A stretch of DNA of 64,000 nucleotides from the NCBI GenBank assembly GCA_965228015.1, contig OZ245787.1, forward strand, positions 620,001 to 684,000. The letters are read 5' to 3'. The DNA is from SKKY01 sp965228015 (GTDB lineage Bacteria; Bacillota; Peptococcia; Peptococcales; SKKY01). The translations under genes were made by a program, and so were the position numbers. The notes below the pieces were generated by a model. It saw only the letters and a list, made by a program, of their open reading frames with translations. It was not told where the DNA came from and did not search any database. Position 1 is the first letter of the stretch. Each line of letters opens with the position of its first letter. Below, piece after piece: positions 35,972-45,467 of the stretch.

Positions 35972-38287
35972 TTAATTTTTTTCTTTATTTTCAAATAAAC
36001 GGTCATAATCATCAAGATTTATTAGTATTTGACGTGGTTTACTCCCCTCATAACCACCAATAATTCCTTTTTGTTCCATTTGATCAATAATTCTGGCGGC
36101 ACGATTATATCCAACCCGGAACTTTCTTTGCAACAAGGAAATTGAAGCCTGACCATTTTCAATAAAAAGTTTTGCAGCATCCGGAATTAACTCATCCTCT
36201 TCTGCTTCTTCTTTTACATCTTCAGTTTCCGATTCCAGCTCTTGATTAATTATTCCCTCATCATATTTGGGAACACCTTTGCTTTTTATTTCCATTACAA
36301 GAGTTTCGGTTTCATCATCAGAAATAAATACCCCCTGAACACGGAAAGGTTTTGGAACTCCTGAAGGATAGTACAACATATCACCTTTACCTAAAAGCTT
36401 TTCTGCCCCGTTCATGTCAAGAATTGTTCTTGAATCAACCTGAGAGGAAACTGCAAAAGCAATTCTGGAAGGAACGTTGGCCTTAATAATACCTGTAATA
36501 ACGTTTACCGATGGCCTTTGGGTAGCAATAACCAAATGTATTCCTGCGGCTCTTGCCATTTGAGCAATCCGGCATATCGCATCTTCTACATCTGCGGGAG
36601 CCACCATCATTAAATCTGATAATTCATCAATTAGCACTACAATATAAGGAAGCTTTTTTTCTTCTTCCCCGCTTTTTTCTGCATTTTCATTATAAACTTC
36701 TATGCTTTTAACTCCAGCTGATGAAAAAAGCAAATATCTGTTTTCCATCTCTTTTACAGCCCATCTTAAAGCAGAAGCTGCTTTTTTTGGATCAGTTACT
36801 ACCGGAGTAATCAAATGCGGAATACCATTATAAACTGTTAATTCAACCATTTTTGGATCAATCATAATAAGTTTAACTTCGTCTGGACTTGCGTTAAAGA
36901 GAATACTTGCGATTATCGAGTTCATACAAACACTTTTCCCTGAACCTGTTGCTCCTGCAACAAGAAGATGAGGCATTTTTTTCAGGTCTGCAATTATTGG
37001 CTTTCCCGCTATATCTTTACCCAATGCTACTGATAGTTTTGAATTACTTCTTTTAAAATCTGAAGTTTCCAAAACACTTTTTATTCCAACAGTTATATTA
37101 TATTTGTTTGGAACTTCTACACCTATCGCGTTTTTGCCTGGTATTGGAGCTATTCTTACTCCCGCGGTTGCCATACTTAAAGCAATATCATCTGCAAGAT
37201 TGACAATCTTACTCACCTTAACTCCCGGAGCAGGCTGAAATTCATAACGAGTGATAGCCGGCCCACAGTTTACTCCGCTGATTTTTCCTTTAACCCCAAA
37301 ATTTTCCAAAGTTTCTTCAAGTACTTTAACTCTTCTGTTAATAATATCCTGATCCATTTTATTGTTTGATTCAGTATTTTTTAGAATCCCCAGATCCGGA
37401 TATTCATATTTTTTCTTATTCCCAGATGAAACTGGTTTCGGAATTTCAAATTCTTTTTTTGGTTCAACCTCTTTTTCTTTCTCTTTCTCTCTGACTTTTT
37501 CTTTTTTTACTTCCTCGAGAGATACAAGGTTTCCTGTTGAAGAAGTGCTGACTGAAGGACACTCTTCTTTTAAAGATGGCTCTTCTTTTTTTACAGGAGT
37601 AAAATTTAGATTATTAATAATGGGAATAATATTTTTTTCTCTTTCTGGTGTTGCTTCTTCTTGAAATACCGGAGTCTCTTTTATTATTGCTTCTCTCTCT
37701 TTGACTGGTTTTTGTTTTTTTCTTGCCCCAGAAAATAAATCTTTAATCTGCCCCGCAATATAAGAGAAGGGGAAATCTGTCAAATACAAACCCAGCAAAA
37801 TCAAAGTTAGAACACCTACAAGATAAGATGCAACTGTACCAAATAGTTTCAAATACAAAAAAGCAAAAAGAAATCCAGTCATTCCTGCCCCTGATCCGGA
37901 AAGAGAATCTTCGAATCCGCTTCTGAAATCAGTATTTATACCCAGAGAACTTATATGTAAAAGGCCAAACAATACAGGTACTATAAATATGTATACTGCC
38001 AGTTTTGACTTTTTAACAGGCTCCTGGTTTACTAAAACGTAACCTGCATAGAGAATTAAAAAAGCAATTATTAATAAGTCATATTCTCCAAAAAACTGTT
38101 GAAAAGTCCTTAAAAAGAAACCTCCTATTATTCCAAAACTATCCAGGGGGTTCCCGTCATTTCCAATTTTATCACTTCTTAGGGAAATAAAGAAATAATA
38201 AATTGAAAAAAGAATTATCACAGCACTTGCAATTTTGCCTTTTCTTATTTTGTTTTCTTTTTCTGCCTTTTTGGATATTCTTGCCAT
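35972..38287 (-). CDS. ftsK: DNA translocase FtsK/SpoIIIE
   Basis: 771 residues, intact. Four to five N-terminal membrane helices, a charged linker (about 200-300), and the RecA-like motor: Walker A GATGSGKS near residue 445, Walker B IVVLIDELSDLMM, and a C-terminal gamma winged helix (AAKLFIENGQASISLLQRKFRVGYNRAARIIDQME) that reads KOPS/SRS-type sequences. Pumps chromosomal DNA at division or sporulation. Between rnjA and rodZ, the usual Bacillota order. Confidence 0.96.
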   Translation of the reverse strand: MARISKKAEKENKIRKGKIASAVIILFSIYYFFISLRSDKIGNDGNPLDSFGIIGGFFLRTFQQFFGEYDLLIIAFLILYAGYVLVNQEPVKKSKLAVYIFIVPVLFGLLHISSLGINTDFRSGFEDSLSGSGAGMTGFLFAFLYLKLFGTVASYLVGVLTLILLGLYLTDFPFSYIAGQIKDLFSGARKKQKPVKEREAIIKETPVFQEEATPEREKNIIPIINNLNFTPVKKEEPSLKEECPSVSTSSTGNLVSLEEVKKEKVREKEKEKEVEPKKEFEIPKPVSSGNKKKYEYPDLGILKNTESNNKMDQDIINRRVKVLEETLENFGVKGKISGVNCGPAITRYEFQPAPGVKVSKIVNLADDIALSMATAGVRIAPIPGKNAIGVEVPNKYNITVGIKSVLETSDFKRSNSKLSVALGKDIAGKPIIADLKKMPHLLVAGATGSGKSVCMNSIIASILFNASPDEVKLIMIDPKMVELTVYNGIPHLITPVVTDPKKAASALRWAVKEMENRYLLFSSAGVKSIEVYNENAEKSGEEEKKLPYIVVLIDELSDLMMVAPADVEDAICRIAQMARAAGIHLVIATQRPSVNVITGIIKANVPSRIAFAVSSQVDSRTILDMNGAEKLLGKGDMLYYPSGVPKPFRVQGVFISDDETETLVMEIKSKGVPKYDEGIINQELESETEDVKEEAEEDELIPDAAKLFIENGQASISLLQRKFRVGYNRAARIIDQMEQKGIIGGYEGSKPRQILINLDDYDRLFENKEKN

Positions 38288-38317
38288 TTTTTACCTTCCT
38301 TTTTGAACATTAAAAAG

Positions 38318-38346
38318 CTAAACACAAACAAAATGTTTGTGTTTAG
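38318..38346 (-). terminator. terminator after rnjA
   Basis: Perfect 13-bp stem CTAAACACAAACA/TGTTTGTGTTTAG with a 3-nt loop, followed on the minus strand by CTTTTTAA. Confidence 0.9.
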
Positions 38347-38354
38347 ACTACAGA

Positions 38355-40019
38355 TTAAACCTCAACAATAATTGGTAAAATCATAGGTCTTCTCTTGATT
38401 TTTTCATATAAAAACCTTCCAAGAGAATCCCTTATATTGTTCTTAAGCGTAGCCCAGTCTTTAACTCCATTTTCCAAAGAAATTTCAAGATTTTGCTGTA
38501 CAAACCTTTTTGCTTCCAACATTAAATCTTCTGACTCTCTTACATAAACAAATCCTCTTGATACAATATCTGGTCCGGCCAGTAATTTAGTGGCTTGTTT
38601 ATTTAAAGTTGCTACAACTATTAATATTCCATCTTGTGACAATTGTCTGCGGTCTCTTAAAACAATATTTCCAATATCTCCAACACCAAGTCCGTCAACT
38701 AAAACTCTTCCTGCTGGTACTTTACCTGAAATACATCCTTTATCTTTTGTAAACTCAATTACATTACCATTTTCAGCTACGAAAATATTTTCTTTTTCTA
38801 CACCAAGTTCCTCTGCCAATTCACCGTGTTTTAAAAGCATTCTATACTCACCATGAACAGGAATAAAGTATTCCGGTTTTACAAGGTTAAGAGTAAGCTT
38901 TAATTCATCACGGCTTGCATGCCCTGAAACATGAGTTCCAGAAGTTTTTTCGTAAATTACTTTTGCACCAAGTCTGAATAGTAAATCAATAGTTTTATAA
39001 ACAGACTTTTCGTTTCCAGGTATTGGGGTTGCAGAAATAATAACAGTATCACCAGAATCAATTTTTATCTGTCTGTGATCACCTTTAGCCATTCTGGATA
39101 ATGCTGCCATTGGTTCTCCCTGGCTTCCGGTAGTAATAATAACCATTTCCTCAGTTGGATAATTGTTTATCTCATTTAAGGTAATCAGTGTTCCTTCCGG
39201 AATAGTTAAATAACCAATTTCCTGAGCAATAGCAGTTACATTTTCCATACTTCTTCCAACAATACAAACCTTTTTCTCAAACTTAATAGCGGCATCTATT
39301 GCCTGCTTGATTCTATGAACGTTAGAAGCAAAAGTAGCAATAATAATTCTTCCTTTAGCAATTCTGAATTGTTCATTAAAGGCTTCTCCAACTACTTTTT
39401 CAGACTGAGTAAAACCTGCCTTCTCAACATTTGTACTGTCGGAGAGCATTACCTTGACTCCTTCTCCGCTGATTTGAGCAATTCTGTTAATATCAAGAAG
39501 CTTACCATCAACGGGAGTCTGATCAAGTTTAAAATCTCCAGTATGAAAAACATTTCCAACTGGTGTTCTGATGAATATTGCCACTGAATCAGGTATAGAG
39601 TGAGTACTTTGAATAATTTCAAATTCCATTTTACCGAATTTCAATACATCTCTTGGTTTAATTAATTGGAAATTTGGCTCCCTGGTCATAGGAATTTCAT
39701 TAAACTTTGACTTAATAATTGCAATAGCAAGCTTCATTCCATATACAGGAACATCAAAGTCTTTCAAAATATAAGGCAATGCACCTATATGATCCTCGTG
39801 ACCATGAGTTATTATAATAGCTCTGAGCTTGTGTCTGTTTTCTTGAAGATAGGTAATATCTGGAATTACAACATCAATACCTAGCAATTCATCTTCAGGG
39901 AACATAAGCCCTGCATCGATAAGAACTATATCTTCTCCATACTCAACGACCAACATGTTTTTTCCTACTTCACCCAGACCGCCCAGGGGAATTAGCAAAA
40001 GTTTCTCTTCTTTTTTTAT
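38355..40019 (-). CDS. rnjA: ribonuclease J
   Basis: Metallo-beta-lactamase/beta-CASP 5'-3' exonuclease and endonuclease of RNA decay. About 554 residues, intact frame. HGHEDHIGALPY is the metal-binding motif; SGTHVSGHASRDE is the beta-CASP C motif; a C-terminal dimer domain follows. Start choice: a perfect GGAGGTG (complement of 40026-40032) lies 6 bases before codon ATA at 40017-40019, which is in frame and opens KKEEKLLLIPLGGLGEVGKNM, the family N-terminus. So the ancestral ATG is now ATA. TTG at 39998 is the only conventional alternative and has a weak site. Confidence 0.93.
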   Translation of the reverse strand: MKKEEKLLLIPLGGLGEVGKNMLVVEYGEDIVLIDAGLMFPEDELLGIDVVIPDITYLQENRHKLRAIIITHGHEDHIGALPYILKDFDVPVYGMKLAIAIIKSKFNEIPMTREPNFQLIKPRDVLKFGKMEFEIIQSTHSIPDSVAIFIRTPVGNVFHTGDFKLDQTPVDGKLLDINRIAQISGEGVKVMLSDSTNVEKAGFTQSEKVVGEAFNEQFRIAKGRIIIATFASNVHRIKQAIDAAIKFEKKVCIVGRSMENVTAIAQEIGYLTIPEGTLITLNEINNYPTEEMVIITTGSQGEPMAALSRMAKGDHRQIKIDSGDTVIISATPIPGNEKSVYKTIDLLFRLGAKVIYEKTSGTHVSGHASRDELKLTLNLVKPEYFIPVHGEYRMLLKHGELAEELGVEKENIFVAENGNVIEFTKDKGCISGKVPAGRVLVDGLGVGDIGNIVLRDRRQLSQDGILIVVATLNKQATKLLAGPDIVSRGFVYVRESEDLMLEAKRFVQQNLEISLENGVKDWATLKNNIRDSLGRFLYEKIKRRPMILPIIVEV

Positions 40020-40109
40020 AACTTACACCTCCATAAAATTTAGAAGACCGGACATTTGTATCTAGACTTAATTATAAACTCTGGGAGTGAAATCAACAAG
40101 TGAATTTAT

Positions 40110-40157
40110 AATTAATAAAAAAACTGCTGTAAGATTACAGCAGTTTTTTTATTAATT
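40110..40157. terminator. 23-bp perfect palindromic terminator after ddh
   Basis: Arms 40110-40132 and 40135-40157 are exact reverse complements with a 2-nt loop; core AAAAACTGCTGTAA/TTACAGCAGTTTTT gives T runs on both strands, so it can terminate in both directions. The ddh stop codon lies in the right arm. Confidence 0.92.
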
Positions 40158-41142
40158 ATAAATAGTTTTTTCTTAACTCTTCGTTGCTTTCAATAGTCAG
40201 GTAAGATACGGCAATATCAAATACCGTCTTACATCCCTTTTGCCCTTCTTTATTAATCCTGTAAGCCGCTCTTGCATAAGCTGCGAGAACTGAAGCCGTA
40301 AATTCAGGATTTGAATCAAGGTTCAAGCTAAACTCTATAATTTGCGAGTTTGTTTTTTCCAAGCCGGTTTTACCACTTCTAATCACAAATCCTCCATGAG
40401 GTATTCCGCTGTGGTCTCTTAATAATTCTTCTTCAATAATAAAGTTTACAACTGTATCATAGTCAGAAAAATAATTAGGCATATTCTTAATTTCCTGCTC
40501 AATTTTATTTTTGTCTGCACCTTCTTCTGCTACAACAAAACATTCTCTCAAATGTTTTTCTCTGGTTGTAAAGTTTGGCGTATTACCCTCTCTTACAGAA
40601 TTAAGTACTGAGTCAACTGGAATTGTGTATTGTTTAGCACCTTTAACTCCTTCAACTCTTCTTACAGCATCAGAATGTCCCTGGCTTACCCCTTTACCCC
40701 AGAAGGTATAATCAGTTCCTTCAGGTAAAATCGCATTGCCATAAACTCTGTTTAATGAAAATAAACCCGGATCCCATCCTACTGCAATCACACTGACTTT
40801 TCCGGATTCTTTTGATGAAGCATCTACCAAATCAAAACGCTTTGGAATATCTGCATGAGTGTCAAAACTATCAACCACGTTAAAATATTTTGCGAACTCT
40901 GGAGTCTGCACTGGTAAATCTGTAGCACTACCCCCACATAAAATCATAACATTAATTTCATCCTTCATTTTTAAAGCATCATCAATATGGTAAGCTTTTG
41001 CATCCGAAGTAAGTAACTTTACATCCTCAGGATTTCTTCTTGTAAATACTCCAATAAGTTCCATGTCAGGATTTTGCCTGATAGCGCTTTCAACGTCTTT
41101 TCCTAAATTTCTGTAACCTAAAATTCCAATTTTAATAGTCAA
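40156..41142 (-). CDS. ddh: meso-diaminopimelate dehydrogenase
   Basis: NADPH-dependent one-step route from tetrahydrodipicolinate to meso-DAP, giving both lysine and cell-wall DAP. 328 residues, intact. Rossmann start IKIGILGYRNLGK, CGGSATDLP, DSFDTH, VGWDPGLFSLNR and GIPHGGFVIR are family motifs. The start is TTG 41142, with GGGGGG 6 bases upstream, giving MTIKIGILGYRN; the longer frame has no ribosome site. Monocistronic, between two hairpins. Confidence 0.95.
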   Translation of the reverse strand: MTIKIGILGYRNLGKDVESAIRQNPDMELIGVFTRRNPEDVKLLTSDAKAYHIDDALKMKDEINVMILCGGSATDLPVQTPEFAKYFNVVDSFDTHADIPKRFDLVDASSKESGKVSVIAVGWDPGLFSLNRVYGNAILPEGTDYTFWGKGVSQGHSDAVRRVEGVKGAKQYTIPVDSVLNSVREGNTPNFTTREKHLRECFVVAEEGADKNKIEQEIKNMPNYFSDYDTVVNFIIEEELLRDHSGIPHGGFVIRSGKTGLEKTNSQIIEFSLNLDSNPEFTASVLAAYARAAYRINKEGQKGCKTVFDIAVSYLTIESNEELRKNYL

Positions 41143-41244
41143 AACGAATCCCCCCAAACTTAAATCTTGCATATTATATTATATATTCTATAAAATACAT
41201 ATATCATTAATTAAAGAAAAATATATTGTATACAGGGTGGTAAA

Positions 41245-42276
41245 ATGTATTCTCTTAATATAAAAAATTTAGTTAATATTCCGGAAGGACAGTTCTTTGA
41301 CCGTAAAAGTGCCCGTAAAGAGCCTGGGGAAATTGCAAACCATATTATTGGATTTGCTAATGCAGCCGGTGGTTTTTTAGCAATTGGTATAGAAGATGAA
41401 GGTTCTTTGACGGGTTTTCAGATAGAAGGAGCATTTTCAGCCGACAGTTATAAAAATGTTATTAAAAATTACTGCCAGTCAAAAGTAGAGACAAAAATAT
41501 ATACTATTAACTTTTCTCATGAAAACGGAAAGGAAGATTTTATTTTATTATTCAAAGTAGAACCTGCTTATGGGAAAATAATAAGAAATTTTGGAAATGA
41601 TATTTATCTTCGTTAAATGACTCAACTATGAAAATTCCTGAGAATAAGGTTTCCGAACTGATAAAAGAGAAGGATAAAGTATATTTTGAAAATCTTCCTG
41701 AAGAAATGCTTCGATAAAAGATTTGGATACAGAAGTACTTGATGAATATAAAAATATATTAAACTCTGATTCTTCTTATGAGGAATTTTTAAGGGAGAAG
41801 TATTTTATGGTGGATGGTTTTCTTACAAAAGCTGCTGTTATTCTTTTTGCAAAAAAACCATCAGATTTTGTTCCTTGTGCAAGACTTAGGTATCTGCATT
41901 ATAAGGATGAAGCTGATTCAGATAATCCAAAAACTAAGGAAAACATTTCCATGAAGGAAGGCTTAATTAAACTTCTCCGTAATGCCAAAAATATTCTTGA
42001 GCCACGTATGGAAAATGCTGAGAACTCTGAATTTTGGTTTGAAGACACTTTATTTATGATGGCAAACTGGGATTATTCTAAACCCTGGGAATATCCAAGA
42101 ATTATTATTTACAATAATTCCAAATTGCTTTACAGCCCCTACTCTAAACCATCCTATATTAATTTAGAAAATGTTACTTATGTAAAATGGCCGGAAAATA
42201 AAAAATTACAAATACCCTGATTGAATTCGGATGGACGAAAGAACTTAATCAGGGTATAAAGAATCTTTATGAATAG
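41245..42276 (+). pseudogene. AlbA_2-type putative DNA-binding / divergent AAA_4 protein, frameshifted
   Basis: Start ATG 41245 behind GGTGG. The N-terminal 123 residues are an AlbA_2 (Schlafen-like) domain: PEGQFFDRKSARKEP and IIGFANAAGGFLAIGIEDEG. A T lost near 41614 (IYLR to LNDST), another break near 41716, and one near 42203 split the rest; FLTKAAVILFAKKPSDFVP and the C-terminal IEFGWTKELNQGIKNLYE are the usual later motifs of this regulator family (COG2865-like). Divergent from ddh. Dead as written. Target unknown. Confidence 0.85.
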
Positions 42277-42290
42277 TTAGAATTTTTTTA

Positions 42291-43947
42291 TCATTTATTC
42301 GCTTGTTTTATTACTTCTGCTAAAGCGTCAGAATACTTTAGAACTGTTATTCCTGATTTTTTAACTTCCTCCATCTGGTTAATAAAGTCATCTGTATATG
42401 AATCATAGTTTACAGGAGGATTATTTGTTATCCTGCGATAAACAAGAACCAGCCAGGTATTTGATTTTATTGCTTCATTTATCCATTGACGAACTTGCGA
42501 AGATGATGTAGTTGTAAGTATATTCTACACTCTTACGTTATAGGGATTAAAATTATCTTTACCGTTAAAACCTACATCTGTAGAACGATGAGAATCATAC
42601 AATAGACTGGCCGCATTTAATACACGATCATCATAAGTTCCATATGGGGAGAAAAAGTTTTTAACAGGCTGGTTAAAATTAGATCTAAGAAAATCTCTGG
42701 ATTCTTTTAATTCTTTCCAGATTTCATCCTCTGACAATTCTGTTAATAGGGGATGATTAATTGAATGCGATTCAATGTCATGACCACTTTCAATTAACTT
42801 AGCAATCTTTTCTCTGTGTTCCTGGTTAGCAGGATCAATAAACATAGTTGCGAATCCATGAGTCCCTTTAAAACCATATTTTTCTAAAATTGGCAAAGCT
42901 GTTTCATGATTAATTTCCCAGCCATCATCAAATGTCAAGAATAAAAGGGGTCTTTTTAATGGAGAGGGCGAGTAGGAGCAAGGTTTAAAATCATCTTTTA
43001 TTAAGTATCCGTTATTCCGGATTCTGTGCATAAAACAAACTTCTTTAACATTTTCCGGAATAAATACCGCTGTTTTAAATTCACTCCAATCATTTGGAGA
43101 AGCCGGAACACTTCCAACATCATCATATCTAATACTGCCATCAGTTAAAGTATATCGAATAGTTATAGTGGTAAATACATCTGATTTGTAAAAATTACTA
43201 AATTCATACCATTTACCTGGAGTTACACTAACAGGATCGTGGTATCACTTGGCATCACCAGATTTATAGTTATTTACGCTAACTTTTAAACTCCCGCTTC
43301 CCCTGTAACCAGTATTAGCGTAAGAAAAGGAGGCATCCAGCTCACCCCAGTGACCCTTGCTCCATTTGTCAGGGTTTTCATTAATATGATTTTCAACGGA
43401 GTTATTAATAATAAAGTTATCGGTAGTAAGAAGTTCCTCTTTTTTATTAATAACTTCAGGAAGAATAATAACACTTCTGGTTTTATTGTCCCAATCCACT
43501 ATCACATCAAAAGCTTTGGCAATAAAGGAAATCGGCAGCATAGTTCTGCCAAATCCGCCACCAATATCTTTTATTTCAACTGAAGTATCTGTATTAATCT
43601 TTTGTCCATTTCTAAATATTTCATTTCGTCCCTTTATAACAGGAATTTCAATTGTTATCCCATCTTTAATCAAAATTACTACTCTGTTACTTTGATCCCA
43701 ATAGGTTTTATCAACATCCAGGGCTTGCACCACATAATAAACTGGTATCATTGTTCTGTCATCTTTTATATATAAAGATACATCCATTTGATGTCTGATA
43801 TTGCCTTTCCCATAAAAATTCGAACCTACTTGGAAAGAAATAATATCTTTATTATTCCCATGCTCAGCCGTGTTTGACACAGCAAAACTGTTTACAGAAA
43901 ATAAAAACAATATAGTTATAATTAAAAGTAATTTTTTCTAATTCTCA
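42291..43947 (-). pseudogene. secreted polysaccharide deacetylase with stalk domain, frameshift and two stops
   Basis: Reconstructed as one exported protein of about 550 residues: signal peptide (LLLIITILFLFSVNSFAV; an A lost near 43932 splits it), a copper-amine-oxidase-N/stalk domain (MIPVYYVVQALDV, IGGGFGRTMLPISFIAKAFDV), a beta-sandwich segment, and a NodB deacetylase domain (LLFLTFDDGWEINHE with the catalytic DD; HSINHP metal site). TGA at 43245-43247 interrupts before YHDPVSVTPG (TGG-to-TGA possible) and TAG at 42525-42527 before NILTTTSS. Such enzymes deacetylate peptidoglycan or other glycans and give lysozyme resistance; note the divergent sigV/rsiV pair. Confidence 0.85.
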
Positions 43948-44018
43948 TATTCATCTCCCTGTTTAAAAGTTTCCCTATTTTTATCTGTATTTTCTTATGT
44001 ATAAACTTTTTTATCTTT

Positions 44019-44048
44019 TAAAACTTTTTTCTTATGTTTATACGTCTA
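44019..44048 (+). promoter_or_regulatory. candidate ECF-type (SigV-like) autoregulatory promoter
   Basis: TAAAACTTTT (44019-44028) and CGTCTA (44043-44048) upstream of the sigma gene resemble the TGAAAC...CGTCTA boxes of Bacillus SigV/SigW/SigX promoters. The gap between TAAAAC and CGTC is 18 bases, slightly longer than the usual 16-17, and the run of T could have gained a base. Confidence 0.5.
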
Positions 44049-44093
44049 ATAGTTGTAAGCTTACAAAATAATAAAGATCACAGGAGTTAACTC

Positions 44094-44578
44094 ATGTTGC
44101 AAAAATACTTATTCGAGAAAAAAGATGTCCACTACAGAATGGCTTTCAGTTATACCAAAAATAAAGATGATGCTTTAGATGTTATTCAGGATAGTATTGA
44201 GAAGGCATTGAAATCAATAAATAAAAACGGCCCTGTAGATAATATTAATAGCTGGTTTTACAGAATACTTATAAATACTGCTATTGATCATAATAGGAAA
44301 AATCAGCGTAATACCTGCATGGATCCAGATGATTTTGAATATATGCTAAAGTATGAGGATAGATATGAAAATTTTGATCTAAAAGTCGCAATGGACAAAA
44401 TGCCTCATCAATACAGAACAATTATTATTCTTAAATATTATGAAGGTATGACTATTTCTTCCATTGCTAATGTTATGGAAGAAATATTAACACTGTTAAA
44501 ACCAGACTTTATCGTGGAATCGATTTTTTGAGACTCGAGTTAAAGGAGAATGACCATGAATCAGCTGAAGGATATTAA
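44094..44578 (+). pseudogene. ECF sigma factor, SigV-like, frameshifted near the end
   Basis: GGAG precedes ATG 44094. Sigma2 region: YTKNKDDALDVIQDSIEKALKSI...SWFYRILINTAID; sigma4 begins MPHQYRTIIILKYYEGMTISSIANVME. A frameshift near 44490 destroys the recognition helix; in the other frame VKTRLYRGIDFLRLELKEN continues to a TAA at 44578 that overlaps the start of the next gene (44556), as in intact sigma/anti-sigma pairs. DNA recognition should be lost. Confidence 0.88.
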
Positions 44579-45441
44579 AGATATTTATGAAAATACAGAA
44601 ATCCCCGAGGAACTTGAATTTGTAATTAAAAAACAATAAGGAGACATAGAATGAAAACCATAACAAAAAACTTTGTACTGTCTGCAGCAGCTTTAATGCT
44701 GATTTTTACGGGAAGTATAAACTTAAATCAGAATATAGCTATCGCTATGAGTAATGTACCAGTAGTTGAATCTGTGGTTCAGGTATTAAACTTCAGATTT
44801 GATTTAATCGAAAATGATAATGTGTATGCAAAAGTTGAAGCCCCTGTACTTGAAGGACTGGAAAACAAAGAACTGGCAGATGCCTTGAATTCAAAGTATT
44901 ATGAAGAAAGTAAGGCTTTATATGATGAATTTGTTGAAGAAATGGGAGAAATCATTGCTCAAGACGGACATCTTGGTGTTGAAAGTGGCTATGAGGTAAT
45001 TACCGATACAGAAGATATTCTTTCTTTAGGAAGATATGCCGTTAATATTGTTGGGTCTTCATCAACAGAATTTAAATATGATGCCATTGATAAGAAAAAT
45101 AATATTTTGATTACTCTACCAGGATTATTTAAAGATGATCAATATGTTGAAGTAATTTCCCAGTATATAAAAGAAACTATGAAAAGTGAAACGGCAGAAG
45201 ATGATGGTCTTGTTTATTGGGTAAATGAGGGGATATTGGCTCCTTTGAAAATATTGACGCTAACCAGTCTTTCTATATAACTCCTGAAGAAAAATTAGTT
45301 ATTTCTTTTAATAAATATGAAGTAGCTCCTGGATATATGGGAGTATTAAAGTTTGAAATACCAACTGAAATCATTTCTCATCTATTAGTTGGAGATATGT
45401 ATATAAACTTAAGAAAAGCCCTGGAATCAGAATTCATCTGA
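44556..45441 (+). pseudogene. RsiV-like anti-sigma factor (DUF3298), two frameshifts
   Basis: ATG 44556 with GGAG upstream, overlapping sigV. MNQLKDIKDIYENTEIPEELEFVIKK is the cytoplasmic anti-sigma start; one A lost at 44636 breaks the frame, which resumes as RRHRMKTITKNFVLSAAALMLIFTG (membrane helix) and an extracellular DUF3298-type domain (KVEAPVLEGLENKELADALN...YYEE). A second shift near 45240 precedes FYITPEEKLVISFNKYEVAPG. In Bacillus, RsiV binds lysozyme and releases SigV. Pair and neighbour suggest a lost lysozyme response. Confidence 0.85.
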
Positions 45442-45458
45442 CTCCAGGGCTTTTCTTA
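45411..45458. terminator. bidirectional terminator between rsiV-like and stalk-protein genes
   Basis: Arms 45411-45430 and 45439-45458 pair over 20 bases with one mismatch (core AAGAAAAGCCCTGGA/TCCAGGGCTTTTCTT). It contains the rsiV stop codon and serves two convergent genes. Confidence 0.88.
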
Positions 45459-45467
45459 AGTTTAGGA

